NCBI GenBank assembly: GCA_026168605.1
Contig: JAPFDX010000016.1
Location: 1 to 64,000, forward strand
From: Roseburia sp.
GTDB taxonomy: Bacteria > Bacillota > Clostridia > Lachnospirales > Lachnospiraceae
DNA: 64,000 bases
Direction of reading: 5' to 3'
Position 1 is the stretch's first letter; each line of letters starts with the position of its first letter. The translations under genes were made by a program, and so were the position numbers. Positions 54,889 through 63,523 of this stretch are shown piece after piece. The notes below the pieces were generated by a model. The model searched no databases. It was not told the origin of the DNA and saw only the letters and a program-made list of their open reading frames with translations.

Positions 54889-56178
54889 ATGATTGATTTA
54901 AAATTTTTACGGGAAAATCCGGACGTGGTGAAGGAGAACATTAAGAAGAAGTTCCAGGACCACAAGCTGCCGCTGGTGGACGAGGTCATCGAGCTGGACG
55001 CGCAGGCGCGTAAGACACAGCAGGAGGCGGACGATCTGCGTGCGAAGAGAAACCAGCTTTCCAAGGAAATCGGCAAGCTGATGGGGCAGGGAAAGAGAGA
55101 CGAGGCGGAGGAAGTTAAGGCGCAGGTTGCCGCAGGAGCGGAGCGTCTGGCGGAGCTTCAGGAGAAAGAAAAAGAGCTTCAGGAAAAAGTGGCAAAGATC
55201 ATGATGACGATCCCGAACATCATCGACCCGTCCGTGCCGATCGGCAAGGATGATTCATGCAACGTTGAGATCGAGAAGTTTGGAGAGCCGGTTGTGCCGG
55301 ATTTTGAGATCCCTTACCATACAGAAATCATGGAGCGCTTTGACGGCATTGATCTGGAAGCGGCAGGAAAGGTTGCGGGAAACGGATTCTATTATCTGAT
55401 GGGGGATATCGCAAGACTTCATTCGGCGGTGATCTCTTATGCGAGAGATTTTATGATCGACCGTGGATTTACGTATGTGATCCCGCCGTTTATGATCCGC
55501 AGCAATGTGGTGACGGGCGTGATGAGCTTTGACGAGATGGACGCGATGATGTACAAGATCGAGGGCGAGGATCTCTACCTGATCGGTACTTCCGAGCACT
55601 CCATGATCGGCAAGTTTATCGATACGATGAACGAGGAGGAGAAGCTTCCGTATACGCTGACCTCCTACTCCCCGTGTTTCCGCAAGGAAAAGGGCGCGCA
55701 CGGCATCGAGGAGCGCGGCGTTTACCGCATCCACCAGTTTGAGAAGCAGGAGATGATCGTTGTCTGCAGGCCGGAGGAGTCAAAGATGTACTATGACAAA
55801 CTGTGGCAGAACACGGTTGATCTGTTCCGCAGCCTTGACATTCCGGTGCGCACTCTGGAGTGCTGCTCAGGAGATCTGGCAGACCTCAAGGTGAAGTCCT
55901 GTGACGTGGAGGCGTGGTCTCCGAGACAGAAGAAGTATTTTGAGGTCGGAAGCTGCTCGAACCTCGGCGATGCGCAGGCAAGACGTTTAAAGATCCGCGT
56001 CAAGAGCAAGGACGGCAATAAATATTTTGCACATACGCTGAATAATACCGTGGTAGCTCCGCCGCGTATGCTGATCGCATTCCTTGAGAATAACCTCAAC
56101 GCAGACGGAAGCGTGAATGTTCCGGTGGCGCTCCGCCCGTATATGGGAGGCAAAGAGAAGCTTGTTCCGGTGAGATAA
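54889..56178 (+). CDS. serS: Seryl-tRNA synthetase
   Basis: 429 residues from ATG 54889 (agaggtagagg upstream); upstream in-frame starts are not conserved. N-terminal long antiparallel coiled coil (about 25-105) that grips the tRNA-Ser variable arm, then the class II core: MIDRGFTYVIPPFM (motif 1 region), SPCFRKEKGAHGIEERGVYRIHQFEK (motif 2, longer stretch at about 260-285) and the C-terminal NTVVAPPRMLIAFLENN (motif 3 region). Full length. Shares a bidirectional terminator with the convergent cyclophilin gene. Confidence 0.96.
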   Translation: MIDLKFLRENPDVVKENIKKKFQDHKLPLVDEVIELDAQARKTQQEADDLRAKRNQLSKEIGKLMGQGKRDEAEEVKAQVAAGAERLAELQEKEKELQEKVAKIMMTIPNIIDPSVPIGKDDSCNVEIEKFGEPVVPDFEIPYHTEIMERFDGIDLEAAGKVAGNGFYYLMGDIARLHSAVISYARDFMIDRGFTYVIPPFMIRSNVVTGVMSFDEMDAMMYKIEGEDLYLIGTSEHSMIGKFIDTMNEEEKLPYTLTSYSPCFRKEKGAHGIEERGVYRIHQFEKQEMIVVCRPEESKMYYDKLWQNTVDLFRSLDIPVRTLECCSGDLADLKVKSCDVEAWSPRQKKYFEVGSCSNLGDAQARRLKIRVKSKDGNKYFAHTLNNTVVAPPRMLIAFLENNLNADGSVNVPVALRPYMGGKEKLVPVR

Positions 56179-56197
56179 AAATAATTGGTTTATGAAT

Positions 56198-56235
56198 AAA
56201 GAGAGGGCAGATGCCGTGGCGTCTGCCCTCTCTTT
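56198..56235. terminator. Bidirectional terminator between serS and the cyclophilin gene
   Basis: Perfect 14-bp stem aaagagagggcaga (56198-56211) with tctgccctctcttt (56222-56235), extended inward; A and T runs on the two sides serve both strands. Confidence 0.85.
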
Positions 56236-56243
56236 GATAAGCT

Positions 56244-56762
56244 CTAGCATTTCTCCGGTTCCGGGTACTCCTCGCCGAACGTCTCAACAGTCACCTTTTT
56301 CATGACCTGAGGAGCGACCGGTCTGTCGCTGTAATCGGTTGCGGTCTCTGCAATCTTGTTGACGATCTCCATGCCCTCGGTAATCTTGCCGAATGCTGCG
56401 TATGCGCCGTCTAAGTGCGGAGAAGTCTTGTGCATGATAAAGAACTGGCTGCCCGCAGAGTCCGGGTGCATCGCTCTCGCCATGGAAAGCACGCCCTCGG
56501 TATGTTTTAAATCATTGGAAAAGCCGTTCTGGTCAAATTCTCCCGGGATCTGGTAGCCCGGACCGCCCATGCCGGTTCCGTCCGGACATCCGCCCTGGAT
56601 CATAAAACCGTTGATGACGCGGTGGAAGATCAGACCGTCATAGTATCCTTTGCTGATTAAGCTGATAAAATTGTTGACCGTATTTGGTGCGATTTCAGGA
56701 TAAAGCTCCGCTTTCATGATATCGCCGTTTTCCATCTCAATGGTAACGATTGGATTTGCCAT
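56244..56762 (-). CDS. Cyclophilin-type peptidyl-prolyl cis-trans isomerase
   Basis: 172 residues, ATG at 56762 after agaaagagg. Cytoplasmic, no signal peptide. Cyclophilin core: APNTVNNFISLISKGYYDGLIFHRVINGFMIQGG (a longer stretch at about 25-58, with the catalytic Arg in FHRV), then MARAMHPDSAGSQFFI and HLDGAYAAFGKI. It catalyses proline isomerisation during folding. PpiB-like in length. Confidence 0.93.
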   Translation of the reverse strand: MANPIVTIEMENGDIMKAELYPEIAPNTVNNFISLISKGYYDGLIFHRVINGFMIQGGCPDGTGMGGPGYQIPGEFDQNGFSNDLKHTEGVLSMARAMHPDSAGSQFFIMHKTSPHLDGAYAAFGKITEGMEIVNKIAETATDYSDRPVAPQVMKKVTVETFGEEYPEPEKC

Positions 56763-56825
56763 GTGTAACCTCTTTCTGACCGTAAGGGTCTTGTTTTCCT
56801 ATGGTGTGAACCACCACACAACGGT

Positions 56826-56854
56826 ATTGTATCGAAAAAAATGCCATTCGTAAA
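56826..56854 (-). promoter_or_regulatory. Sigma-A promoter of the cyclophilin gene
   Basis: Minus strand TTTACG (complement of 56849-56854), 17 bases, TACAAT (complement of 56826-56831). Confidence 0.6.
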
Positions 56855-56885
56855 GGGATAATCTGCTTTGACATGGAAAATGTGC

Positions 56886-56914
56886 TTGCCAACCAGGCGG
56901 GACAGAAATAGAAT
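56886..56914 (+). promoter_or_regulatory. Sigma-A promoter of the two-domain GNAT gene
   Basis: TTGCCA (56886-56891), 17 bases, TAGAAT (56909-56914). The -10 overlaps a 16-base sequence (agaatagggacaggac) that also occurs at 28476-28491 after pfkA. Confidence 0.6.
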
Positions 56915-57005
56915 AGGGACAGGACAGTCCAACTATCCGGCTGTGCATCGACATCTGCAAAGTGCCGGAAAAACACTGGACGAACGATTCTGGGAGTGAC
57001 CGAAC

Positions 57006-57902
57006 ATGAGCGAGTTACAGTTACACAATATTTTCATCGGAAGTCTGTCGGAAATCTGCAAAAGGCAGCTTCTCGAAAATCTGAAAAAAGATCTGGCGGG
57101 GGACAGTGGGATCCGGGTTGCAGATCTGATGGGCGCAGCGACAGACATCGTGAAAGATTTCCGACCGGAACAGACCATTTTTATCTCCGGGGATACCGGG
57201 GAACTGCGTGCAGCGTCCGCGTGTTCCATCGCGGCGCTCGGCTATCTGCCGGACGCCGGACCGGAGGAAAATGCGCGGGAGACAGAGCATACAGAGACGG
57301 CAGAGGAAAATACGGGCGCGGACGTCACCATGTGGGCGGAGGGCTTTGAGGAGATCGGGCTGACCTTCCTTACGCGTGTCTATGAACGGTATCACGGACT
57401 GCCGTGGACGATCCTTGTGACGGAGCGCTGCGTGGTAAAGGAATTTTCGCTGGACTACCTCGACGCGCTCTTTGCGCTGTATGATGGCGAGGGCATGACG
57501 GAATATATCGAGCCGCTTTACCCTTATGAGCAGGAGCGGGAATACCAGGAAGCGTATATCCGCCATATGTATGGTTTCTACGGGTACGGGATGTGGATCG
57601 TTTGCGACAGGGACACCGGGGCGCTGATCGGGCGCGCCGGGCTGGAACGGCGCGAGGAGCTTGGGGGAGAGCTGGAACTCGGCTACGTCATCGGCGTGCC
57701 GTACCAGAGAAAAGGCTACGCCACGGAGGTCTGTACGGCGATCCTGCGGTATGCCGAGGAGGAGCTGGAGCAGAGCGAGGTCTGCTGCCTGATCGAAAAA
57801 GGAAATGAGGTGTCGGAGCATTTGGCGCGCAAGCTGGGCTTTTTGCTGAAAGAAGAACTCACACTTGATGGAAAACAGATGAAAAAATACGTTAGAAATT
57901 GA
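57006..57902 (+). CDS. GNAT acetyltransferase with an unknown N-terminal domain
   Basis: 298 residues, ATG 57006 (gggagtgaccgaac upstream). Residues about 150-298 are a RimJ/RimL-type GNAT domain: GALIGRAGLERREELGGELE, LGYVIGVPYQRKGYATEVC (acetyl-CoA loop) and NEVSEHLARKLGFLLKEE. Residues 1-90 begin with LHNIFIGSLSEICKRQLL and contain QTIFISGDTGELRAA; they look like a separate small domain that I cannot name, followed by an acidic linker. Substrate unknown. The stop codon is inside the -35 box of the next operon's promoter. Confidence 0.82.
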   Translation: MSELQLHNIFIGSLSEICKRQLLENLKKDLAGDSGIRVADLMGAATDIVKDFRPEQTIFISGDTGELRAASACSIAALGYLPDAGPEENARETEHTETAEENTGADVTMWAEGFEEIGLTFLTRVYERYHGLPWTILVTERCVVKEFSLDYLDALFALYDGEGMTEYIEPLYPYEQEREYQEAYIRHMYGFYGYGMWIVCDRDTGALIGRAGLERREELGGELELGYVIGVPYQRKGYATEVCTAILRYAEEELEQSEVCCLIEKGNEVSEHLARKLGFLLKEELTLDGKQMKKYVRN

Positions 57903-57927
57903 CAAAAAGAGACGCAGGTAATAGAAT
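57899..57927 (+). promoter_or_regulatory. Sigma-A promoter of the osmoprotectant transporter operon
   Basis: TTGACA (57899-57904), exactly 17 bases, TAGAAT (57922-57927). The TTGACA contains the TGA stop of the preceding gene. Confidence 0.8.
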
Positions 57928-57963
57928 TAGGGATGCTTGGATCAAAATTGAGGAGGAACAAAT

Positions 57964-58608
57964 TTGGAATTTTTAAAAGAAGTTTTTTCTCTCTACGGAG
58001 AGCGGAAGGACTGGTTTATCCAGTTGATACTGGAACATATCGGCTTGTCCTTCATCGCGATCTGTCTGGCAGGCGTAATAGGACTGCTTTTGGGTATCTG
58101 GATCTCTGAGCATGAATGGGCGGCAGCTCCCGTACTTGGCGTTGCCAATATATTTTATACCGTCCCTGCGATCTCGCTTCTGGGAATGTTGATCCCCCTG
58201 CTTGGGATTGGAAATACGACGGCGGTTACCGCATTGACGATCTACGGCGTTATGCCTATGGTCAGAAATACATACGCAGGAATGAAGGGCGTAAGCGCGG
58301 AAATCATCAGCGCGGCAGAGGGAATGGGAAGCACAAAGCTTCAGATGATGATCAAAATAAAATTGCCCCTGGCGCTGGGTGTGATCCTTGCGGGCGTCCG
58401 TAACATGGTGGTCATGACGATTTCCGTGGCGGCGATCGCATCCTTTATCGGAGCGGGCGGCTTGGGAGTCGCCATTTACCGCGGGATCACGATGTATGAC
58501 ACGGCGATGACCTTTGGCGGCAGCCTGCTGATCGCCCTGATCGCCCTGATCAGCGACCTGATACTCGGACAGATCGAGAAGTACATTAAGAGAAGGAGAA
58601 AAATGTAA
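57964..58608 (+). CDS. Osmoprotectant ABC transporter permease (OpuBB/OpuCB type)
   Basis: 214 residues from TTG 57964 with aggagg seven bases upstream. About six hydrophobic segments; FYTVPAISLLGMLIPLLGIG and the EAA-like loop ISAAEGMGSTKLQMMIKIKLP are family hallmarks, as is AGGLG-type IGAGGLGVAIYRGI. Imports glycine betaine, choline or carnitine with the next two gene products. Only one permease gene is present, as in some clostridial systems. Confidence 0.9.
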   Translation: MEFLKEVFSLYGERKDWFIQLILEHIGLSFIAICLAGVIGLLLGIWISEHEWAAAPVLGVANIFYTVPAISLLGMLIPLLGIGNTTAVTALTIYGVMPMVRNTYAGMKGVSAEIISAAEGMGSTKLQMMIKIKLPLALGVILAGVRNMVVMTISVAAIASFIGAGGLGVAIYRGITMYDTAMTFGGSLLIALIALISDLILGQIEKYIKRRRKM

Positions 58609-58609
58609 T

Positions 58610-59569
58610 ATGAGAAAATGGAACAAAGTGACAGCGTTATTATTGACAGCGGCAGTGGCTGCAATGACGATAGGCGGATGTGGCAGTGAAAAAGCGCCGG
58701 AGACTTCGGTAAGCAGCACGGAGGAGACGAAAACGGAAGCTGTGAGCGAGCCGATTAAAATTGCGACGAAACCGATGACGGAGCAGTATATCCTCGGTGA
58801 GATATTAAAACAGTTGATCGAGAGCAGGACAGATTATACGGTGGAAGTGACAAAGGGAATCGGCGGAGGAACGAGCAACATCCATCCGGCGATGGAAAAA
58901 GGAGAATTTGATCTGTATCCGGAATATACCTCCAGCGGCTGGGTGATGGTTCTTGGGCATCAGGCTGGTGAGGTATCCGATGAGGAAATACTTGCAAAAT
59001 TGCAGGAGGAGTACAGCGAGCAGTTCGGGATGACCTGGGTAGGGCTTTACGGCTTTAACAATACCTATACCCTTGCAGTCAGAAAAGAAATCGCAGATCA
59101 GTATCAGCTTAAGACCTGCTCGGATCTGGCGAAGGTTTCAGGAGAGCTGGTATTTGGCGGCAATCCGGACTACATTGAGCGTGCGGACGGACTTAGCGGC
59201 GTGAGCGAAGCCTATGGCATGGAATTTAAGGCGATCAAGGACATCGACATCGGTTTGAAATATGAGGCGATGGGAAAAGGCGATATTGACGTGACGAACG
59301 GATATACCACGGACGCGCAGATTTCCCGCGATGATGTGGTCGCGCTGGAGGACGATAAGGGCTATCAGGTCAATTATTACTGCTCCACGGTCGTTCGGGA
59401 AGACGCGCTGGAAAAATATCCAAAGCTGGAGGAAACACTTCTGCTGATGGACGGCATACTTTCGGATCAGGAAATGGCGGAGCTCAATTATCAGGTGGAA
59501 GTGGACGGGAAAGACGAAGCGGATGTGGCGCGAGAATTCCTGATCGAAAAAGGTCTGATCGAGGAGTAA
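58610..59569 (+). CDS. Osmoprotectant-binding lipoprotein (OpuBC/OpuCC type)
   Basis: 319 residues, ATG 58610 one base after the permease stop. Signal peptide ending IGGC with lipid-modified Cys24. Mature part begins after a Ser/Thr/Glu linker: IKIATKPMTEQYILGEIL, GIGGGTSNIHPAMEKGEFDLYPEYT, then GDIDVTNGYTTDAQI, all typical of the OpuAC substrate-binding fold. Aromatic ligand-cage residues are plausible (YPEYT, YGFNNTY) but not individually assigned. Confidence 0.92.
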   Translation: MRKWNKVTALLLTAAVAAMTIGGCGSEKAPETSVSSTEETKTEAVSEPIKIATKPMTEQYILGEILKQLIESRTDYTVEVTKGIGGGTSNIHPAMEKGEFDLYPEYTSSGWVMVLGHQAGEVSDEEILAKLQEEYSEQFGMTWVGLYGFNNTYTLAVRKEIADQYQLKTCSDLAKVSGELVFGGNPDYIERADGLSGVSEAYGMEFKAIKDIDIGLKYEAMGKGDIDVTNGYTTDAQISRDDVVALEDDKGYQVNYYCSTVVREDALEKYPKLEETLLLMDGILSDQEMAELNYQVEVDGKDEADVAREFLIEKGLIEE

Positions 59570-59573
59570 CGCT

Positions 59574-60302
59574 ATGGAGATGATCAGACTGGATCATGTG
59601 ACAAAAAGCTATGGAGCGCAGACTGTCCTCAACGATTTTTCACTTTCCATTGAGGCGGGAGAGATTTTGACCGTGATCGGTCGTTCCGGCTGTGGGAAAA
59701 CGACCATGCTAAAGACGATCAACGGTCTTTGCCGCCCCGATCAGGGGACTGTTTTCGTGGAGGGCAGGGACATCAGCGGGGAGGACATCATTGCGCTGCG
59801 AAGAAGGATCGGTTACGTGATCCAAAACAAAGGACTTTTTCCGCACATGACCGTGGAAAAGAATATCACTTATGTGCCCGTGATCAGTGGGAAAAAAGAC
59901 AAGAAGACAAATCACGAGCTGGCGTGCCGGCTGATCGACCTGGTCGGACTGGAGGAATCCATGCTCTCCCGCTACCCTTCGGAGCTGTCGGGAGGACAGC
60001 AGCAGAGAGTCGGGATTGCCCGCGCCCTCGCCGCAGACGCGAAGATCATGCTGATGGACGAGCCTTTTGGCGCACTGGATGAGATCACAAAGCAGGCGAT
60101 GCAGGATGAGATCCTGAATCTGCACCGCAGAATGGGAATGACGATCGTTTTTATCACCCATGACATCCGGGAGGCGATGAAGCTTGGCAGCAGGGTGCTG
60201 GTCATGGATGAGGGAAAGATTGTTCAGCTCGATGTGCCGGAGAAGATAAAAAATGAGCCGGCAAATGAATTTGTCAGCCGACTGGTGAGACCGGCGTTGT
60301 AA
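59574..60302 (+). CDS. Osmoprotectant ABC transporter ATPase (OpuBA type)
   Basis: 242 residues, ATG 59574 after gaggagtaacgct. Walker A GRSGCGKTT, signature LSGGQQQRVGIARALA, Walker B IMLMDEPFGALDE and switch His in FITHDIREAM. It ends soon after the ATPase core and lacks the C-terminal CBS domains that sense ionic strength in longer OpuA/OpuCA proteins, so osmotic gating must come from elsewhere or be absent. Confidence 0.92.
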   Translation: MEMIRLDHVTKSYGAQTVLNDFSLSIEAGEILTVIGRSGCGKTTMLKTINGLCRPDQGTVFVEGRDISGEDIIALRRRIGYVIQNKGLFPHMTVEKNITYVPVISGKKDKKTNHELACRLIDLVGLEESMLSRYPSELSGGQQQRVGIARALAADAKIMLMDEPFGALDEITKQAMQDEILNLHRRMGMTIVFITHDIREAMKLGSRVLVMDEGKIVQLDVPEKIKNEPANEFVSRLVRPAL

Positions 60303-60322
60303 AGCGCCGCTATTTATGAAAA

Positions 60323-60354
60323 TTGTATAAATTTGAACTAAATTTTTTATACAA
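60323..60354. repeat. Inverted repeat after the osmoprotectant operon
   Basis: ttgtataaa (60323-60331) and tttatacaa (60346-60354), AT-rich, nine bases before the PTS promoter. It could be a weak terminator or an operator; nothing decides. Confidence 0.4.
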
Positions 60355-60362
60355 AACGAACA

Positions 60363-60391
60363 TTGACAAAAAAATCTACTTTTGATACCAT
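60363..60391 (+). promoter_or_regulatory. Promoter of the alpha-glucoside PTS operon
   Basis: TTGACA (60363-60368), 17 bases, TACCAT (60386-60391). Transcription from here would start just upstream of the RAT element. Confidence 0.6.
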
Positions 60392-60409
60392 TCGGGTATA
60401 AAGAAAAGC

Positions 60410-60438
60410 GGAACGTTACTGGTAAAGCAGGCGTAACC
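60410..60438 (+). promoter_or_regulatory. RAT site (ribonucleic antiterminator) for LicT
   Basis: The sequence ggaacgttactggtaaagc plus aggcgtaacc closely follows the consensus RAT of the BglG/LicT family (GGATTGTTACTGC, loop, GCAGGCAAAACC). Its 3' half overlaps the left arm of the following terminator, so LicT bound here prevents terminator folding. Confidence 0.88.
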
Positions 60439-60494
60439 AAATTCTTTCATAACATTTATGTTATTTGAAGAGTTTGGTTACGCCTGCTTTCGTT
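60424..60494 (+). terminator. LicT-controlled terminator in the PTS operon leader
   Basis: Perfect 18-bp stem aaagcaggcgtaaccaaa (60424-60441) with tttggttacgcctgcttt (60473-60490), then cgtt. Overlaps the RAT by 15 bases. Transcription stops here unless LicT is active. Confidence 0.88.
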
Positions 60495-60552
60495 GTGTGG
60501 AAGACATATGACACAGACAGACTATACGCGAAAAAAGAAAGGAGGGTGTCTT

Positions 60553-61056
60553 ATGGGCATTTTATCACGCATTCTCGGAAAATCGGAGGTTCCCGCTTCC
60601 GCGCCGGAAAAAGAGCTTTGCAGTCCTCTGCTTGGGGAAGTGATCCTGTTAGAGACGGTAAACGATCCGGCGTTTGCTGAAAAATCCATGGGGGACGGAC
60701 TTGCGATCATTCCTGCCGAAGGAAAGCTCTACGCGCCGGCAGACGGAGTCGTTGAGGCGCTGTTTCCGACCGGTCACGCCATCGCCATCGCAGGGGATAA
60801 CGGATTAAACGTAATTCTGCATATCGGTATTGATACGGTGGAGATGAAGGGAGACGGATTTGAGGCGTTGGTAGCGCAGGGAGACCGGGTGGAAAAAGGC
60901 CAGCTTCTGATCAATTTCGACATTGACAAAATTAAGAACTGCGGCTATGAAGCTACCACCATGGTCGTTCTCCCTGACAGCAGTGCTTACGGTGCGATAC
61001 AAAAAAGGGAGACCGGACAGGTAAAGCCCCAGGATAAGCTGCTGTGGCTTGCCTGA
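60553..61056 (+). CDS. PTS glucose-family EIIA component
   Basis: 167 residues from ATG 60553 (aaaggaggg upstream). Single-domain EIIA of the glucose/glucoside family: CSPLLGEVILLETVNDPAFA, the first active-site His in FPTGHAIAIA (His75) and the phosphoryl-accepting His in NVILHIGIDTV (His90). It passes phosphate from HPr to the EIIB domain encoded two genes on. Being first in the operon behind the LicT switch fits a dedicated rather than general EIIA. Confidence 0.92.
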   Translation: MGILSRILGKSEVPASAPEKELCSPLLGEVILLETVNDPAFAEKSMGDGLAIIPAEGKLYAPADGVVEALFPTGHAIAIAGDNGLNVILHIGIDTVEMKGDGFEALVAQGDRVEKGQLLINFDIDKIKNCGYEATTMVVLPDSSAYGAIQKRETGQVKPQDKLLWLA

Positions 61057-61070
61057 CGGGGAGGATTCTT

Positions 61071-61919
61071 ATGAATATCAAAAGAATTTACAACAACAAC
61101 GTAGTGATGGTTGAAAAAGAAAACGGCGAAGAAATGATCGTTCTCGGCAAAGGTCTGGCTTTCGGGAAAAAAGTTGGCGGGATGATCGAAGAGGAGCAGA
61201 TTGAAAAAATCTTTACGCTGGCTGAAAAAAGTATCGGAAACCGTCTGGCAAAGCTGGTATCGGAAATTCCGGCAATTTATCTGACGATCGCGGAAGAAAT
61301 CGTATCCATGATACGGGAAAAATCGGATCTGACCCTGGACGACAACATCTACATTACGCTGACCGACCATATCAGTATGTCGCTGGAAAGAGAAAAAAAC
61401 CAGATTGTCCTTCATAACCCCATGCTTATGGAGATCCGGCAGTTTTATAAAAAGGAATTTGCCCTTGCAAAGGAAGCTGCCAAAATTATTTACAGGCATA
61501 TGGGGATCCACATCTCGGAGGATGAAATGGGGTTTATTACGCTGCACATTGTAAACGCCACTTTAAACCAGCGGGCGGACAAGCTGATCTTAAGTCTCCA
61601 GATGATCGGCGAGATCATCAAACTGGTGCAGGAGAATTTCGGCGTGCAGTTCGACCAGAAATCCGTATTCTACGAGCGGTTTCTCCGGCATCTCCAGTTC
61701 TTTGCAAAAAGGATCCTGTACGATGACGACAAGCAGCTTGCGGAAATGCCGATCCTGCATCTGAACCGGGAAGAATATCCCGAAGCAGTCGAATGCGTAG
61801 AAAAAATAGGCGATCATATTTTAAACGCCTATCAGAAAAAGGTGACAGACTCAGAGAAATGTTACCTGATCTATCACATTATCACTTTAATTTCCAACGA
61901 GGGGGATTTAAAAACATGA
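61071..61919 (+). CDS. licT: BglG/LicT-family transcription antiterminator
   Basis: 282 residues from ATG 61071 (ggggagg upstream). N-terminal RNA-binding CAT domain (1-56: MNIKRIYNNNVVMVEKENGE and LGKGLAFGKKVG), then two PTS regulation domains (about 65-170 and 175-282) with conserved His residues such as TLTDHISMSLER, YRHMGIHISEDEMGFITLHI and CYLIYHII. Without substrate the EIIB domain should phosphorylate and inactivate it; with substrate it binds the RAT at 60410-60438 and allows read-through. It lies inside the operon it controls, so the loop is autocatalytic. Confidence 0.93.
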   Translation: MNIKRIYNNNVVMVEKENGEEMIVLGKGLAFGKKVGGMIEEEQIEKIFTLAEKSIGNRLAKLVSEIPAIYLTIAEEIVSMIREKSDLTLDDNIYITLTDHISMSLEREKNQIVLHNPMLMEIRQFYKKEFALAKEAAKIIYRHMGIHISEDEMGFITLHIVNATLNQRADKLILSLQMIGEIIKLVQENFGVQFDQKSVFYERFLRHLQFFAKRILYDDDKQLAEMPILHLNREEYPEAVECVEKIGDHILNAYQKKVTDSEKCYLIYHIITLISNEGDLKT

Positions 61920-63496
61920 AACAGAAGATCAAAGCTTCTCTCGAAGCATTTTCCAAATCGATCGTACAGCCGCTGATGTATCTGGGCGTTGCAGGTACGG
62001 TTCTGATCCTCGGTATTTTACTGACAAACACGGCGATCACTGAAAAATTAACCTTTTTACAGGCTGCGCCCTTCCAGTTGGTCGGAAAGCTGATCTACAA
62101 CACACTGATGTTTCTGATCAACAACCTGAGCATTATTTTCTGCGTGGGAATTGCAGGCGCTATGGCAAAAAAGAACAAAGGACACGCCTCCCTGATCGGA
62201 CTGATGTCGTTCTTTATGTTCTTAAACGCCAACAACATCACGCTGGATTTTTACAATAAACTTGCAGAACCGGGTGCGCTTGGTCTCTATGGTACGGGAC
62301 AGACGACCGTAATGGGGATCCAGGTGTTGGATACCGGTGTGTTCGGCGGTATTTTAATCGGATGCCTCACCGGATTCCTGTTCAATAAATTCAGCGGAAA
62401 ACAGTTTAAGGGGTATTTCTCCATGTTTTCCGGTGTGCGTTTTCCGTTTCTGCTCATGATCCCGACCGTCCTTGGCATCGGTTTTGCACTGACATTTCTG
62501 TGGCCGGTGGTACAGTCAGGGATCAATTCCCTTGCAGGAATGATCGCAGACAGCGGCAACATTGGGCTGTTTTTCTATGGACTGTTAAACAAGCTTTTGG
62601 TTCCGACCGGACTTCACCATCTTGTCTATGCGCCGTTCCAGTTTACGGACGTGGGCGGAACGCTTGCACTGGGTGAGACGATCGTTGCGGGCGCTTACCC
62701 GATCCGTGTAGCGGAGATGAATATGCCGGGAGCATTTTCGGATTCTACCTATTTTAACAGCTATACATTTAACAATCTGTTCCCGTACATCGGCATCGGT
62801 TTTGCATTTATTACCACTGCATTCAAGAAAAACAAGGAAGCGACAAAATCACTCATTCTGCCGCTGATGATGACGGCAGTGTTATCTGCCATTACGGAAC
62901 CGATCGACTTCCTGTTTGTATTTACAGCACCTGCCCTGTTTCTGATCCACTCCGTATTGAGCGGTGTCAGCCTGGTGCTTTTGAAGGTTCTCAGCATTCC
63001 GGCATCCACCAGTGGAGGAATCATCAACATTATGATCTCCAACCTGGTGCTCGGCGTTGAAAAGACCAACTGGCCGATGCTCCTTCTGATGGGAGCCATT
63101 GTCAGCGTTGTCTATTACTTCTTGTTCACTTTCCTGATCAGGAAGTTTGACATGAAAACCCCGGGACGTGAACCGGAAACCGCTGTGGAGACAGCAGCCC
63201 CGGCAGCAGAGACTCCGGCAGCAGCAACTGTATCGTCTGCAACTGCATCCCAGTCGCCGGAAGACATTGTCAGCCTTATCAACGGGCTTGGAGGCAAAGA
63301 AAACATTGACGCGCTGGAAAACTGTTTTACCCGTCTGCGGGTTGTCGTAAAAGATGAAACGCTGGTGAATGAAGATCTGATCAACTGTGTAAAGAACAGC
63401 GGTATCAAGCGCAACGGCAAGGATCTACAGATCATCCTCGGGATGCAGGTGGCGGCTGTCCGCAGTCAGGTAGAGGACGCGCTGGAAAAAATGTAA
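61916..63496 (+). CDS. PTS alpha-glucoside EIICB permease
   Basis: 526 residues from ATG 61916, overlapping the licT stop (ATGA). EIIC domain (to about 425) with about ten hydrophobic segments (QPLMYLGVAGTVLILGILL; LLVPTGLHHLVYAPFQ), then an Ala/Pro/Thr linker and the EIIB domain with phosphorylation site Cys470 in ENCFTRLRVVV. Closest in type to GlvC/MalX-like alpha-glucoside transporters, judged by the GH4 gene that follows. Takes up and phosphorylates maltose-like disaccharides. Confidence 0.92.
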   Translation: MKQKIKASLEAFSKSIVQPLMYLGVAGTVLILGILLTNTAITEKLTFLQAAPFQLVGKLIYNTLMFLINNLSIIFCVGIAGAMAKKNKGHASLIGLMSFFMFLNANNITLDFYNKLAEPGALGLYGTGQTTVMGIQVLDTGVFGGILIGCLTGFLFNKFSGKQFKGYFSMFSGVRFPFLLMIPTVLGIGFALTFLWPVVQSGINSLAGMIADSGNIGLFFYGLLNKLLVPTGLHHLVYAPFQFTDVGGTLALGETIVAGAYPIRVAEMNMPGAFSDSTYFNSYTFNNLFPYIGIGFAFITTAFKKNKEATKSLILPLMMTAVLSAITEPIDFLFVFTAPALFLIHSVLSGVSLVLLKVLSIPASTSGGIINIMISNLVLGVEKTNWPMLLLMGAIVSVVYYFLFTFLIRKFDMKTPGREPETAVETAAPAAETPAAATVSSATASQSPEDIVSLINGLGGKENIDALENCFTRLRVVVKDETLVNEDLINCVKNSGIKRNGKDLQIILGMQVAAVRSQVEDALEKM

Positions 63497-63523
63497 CATG
63501 ATTTTTACAAGGAGGAACACTTT

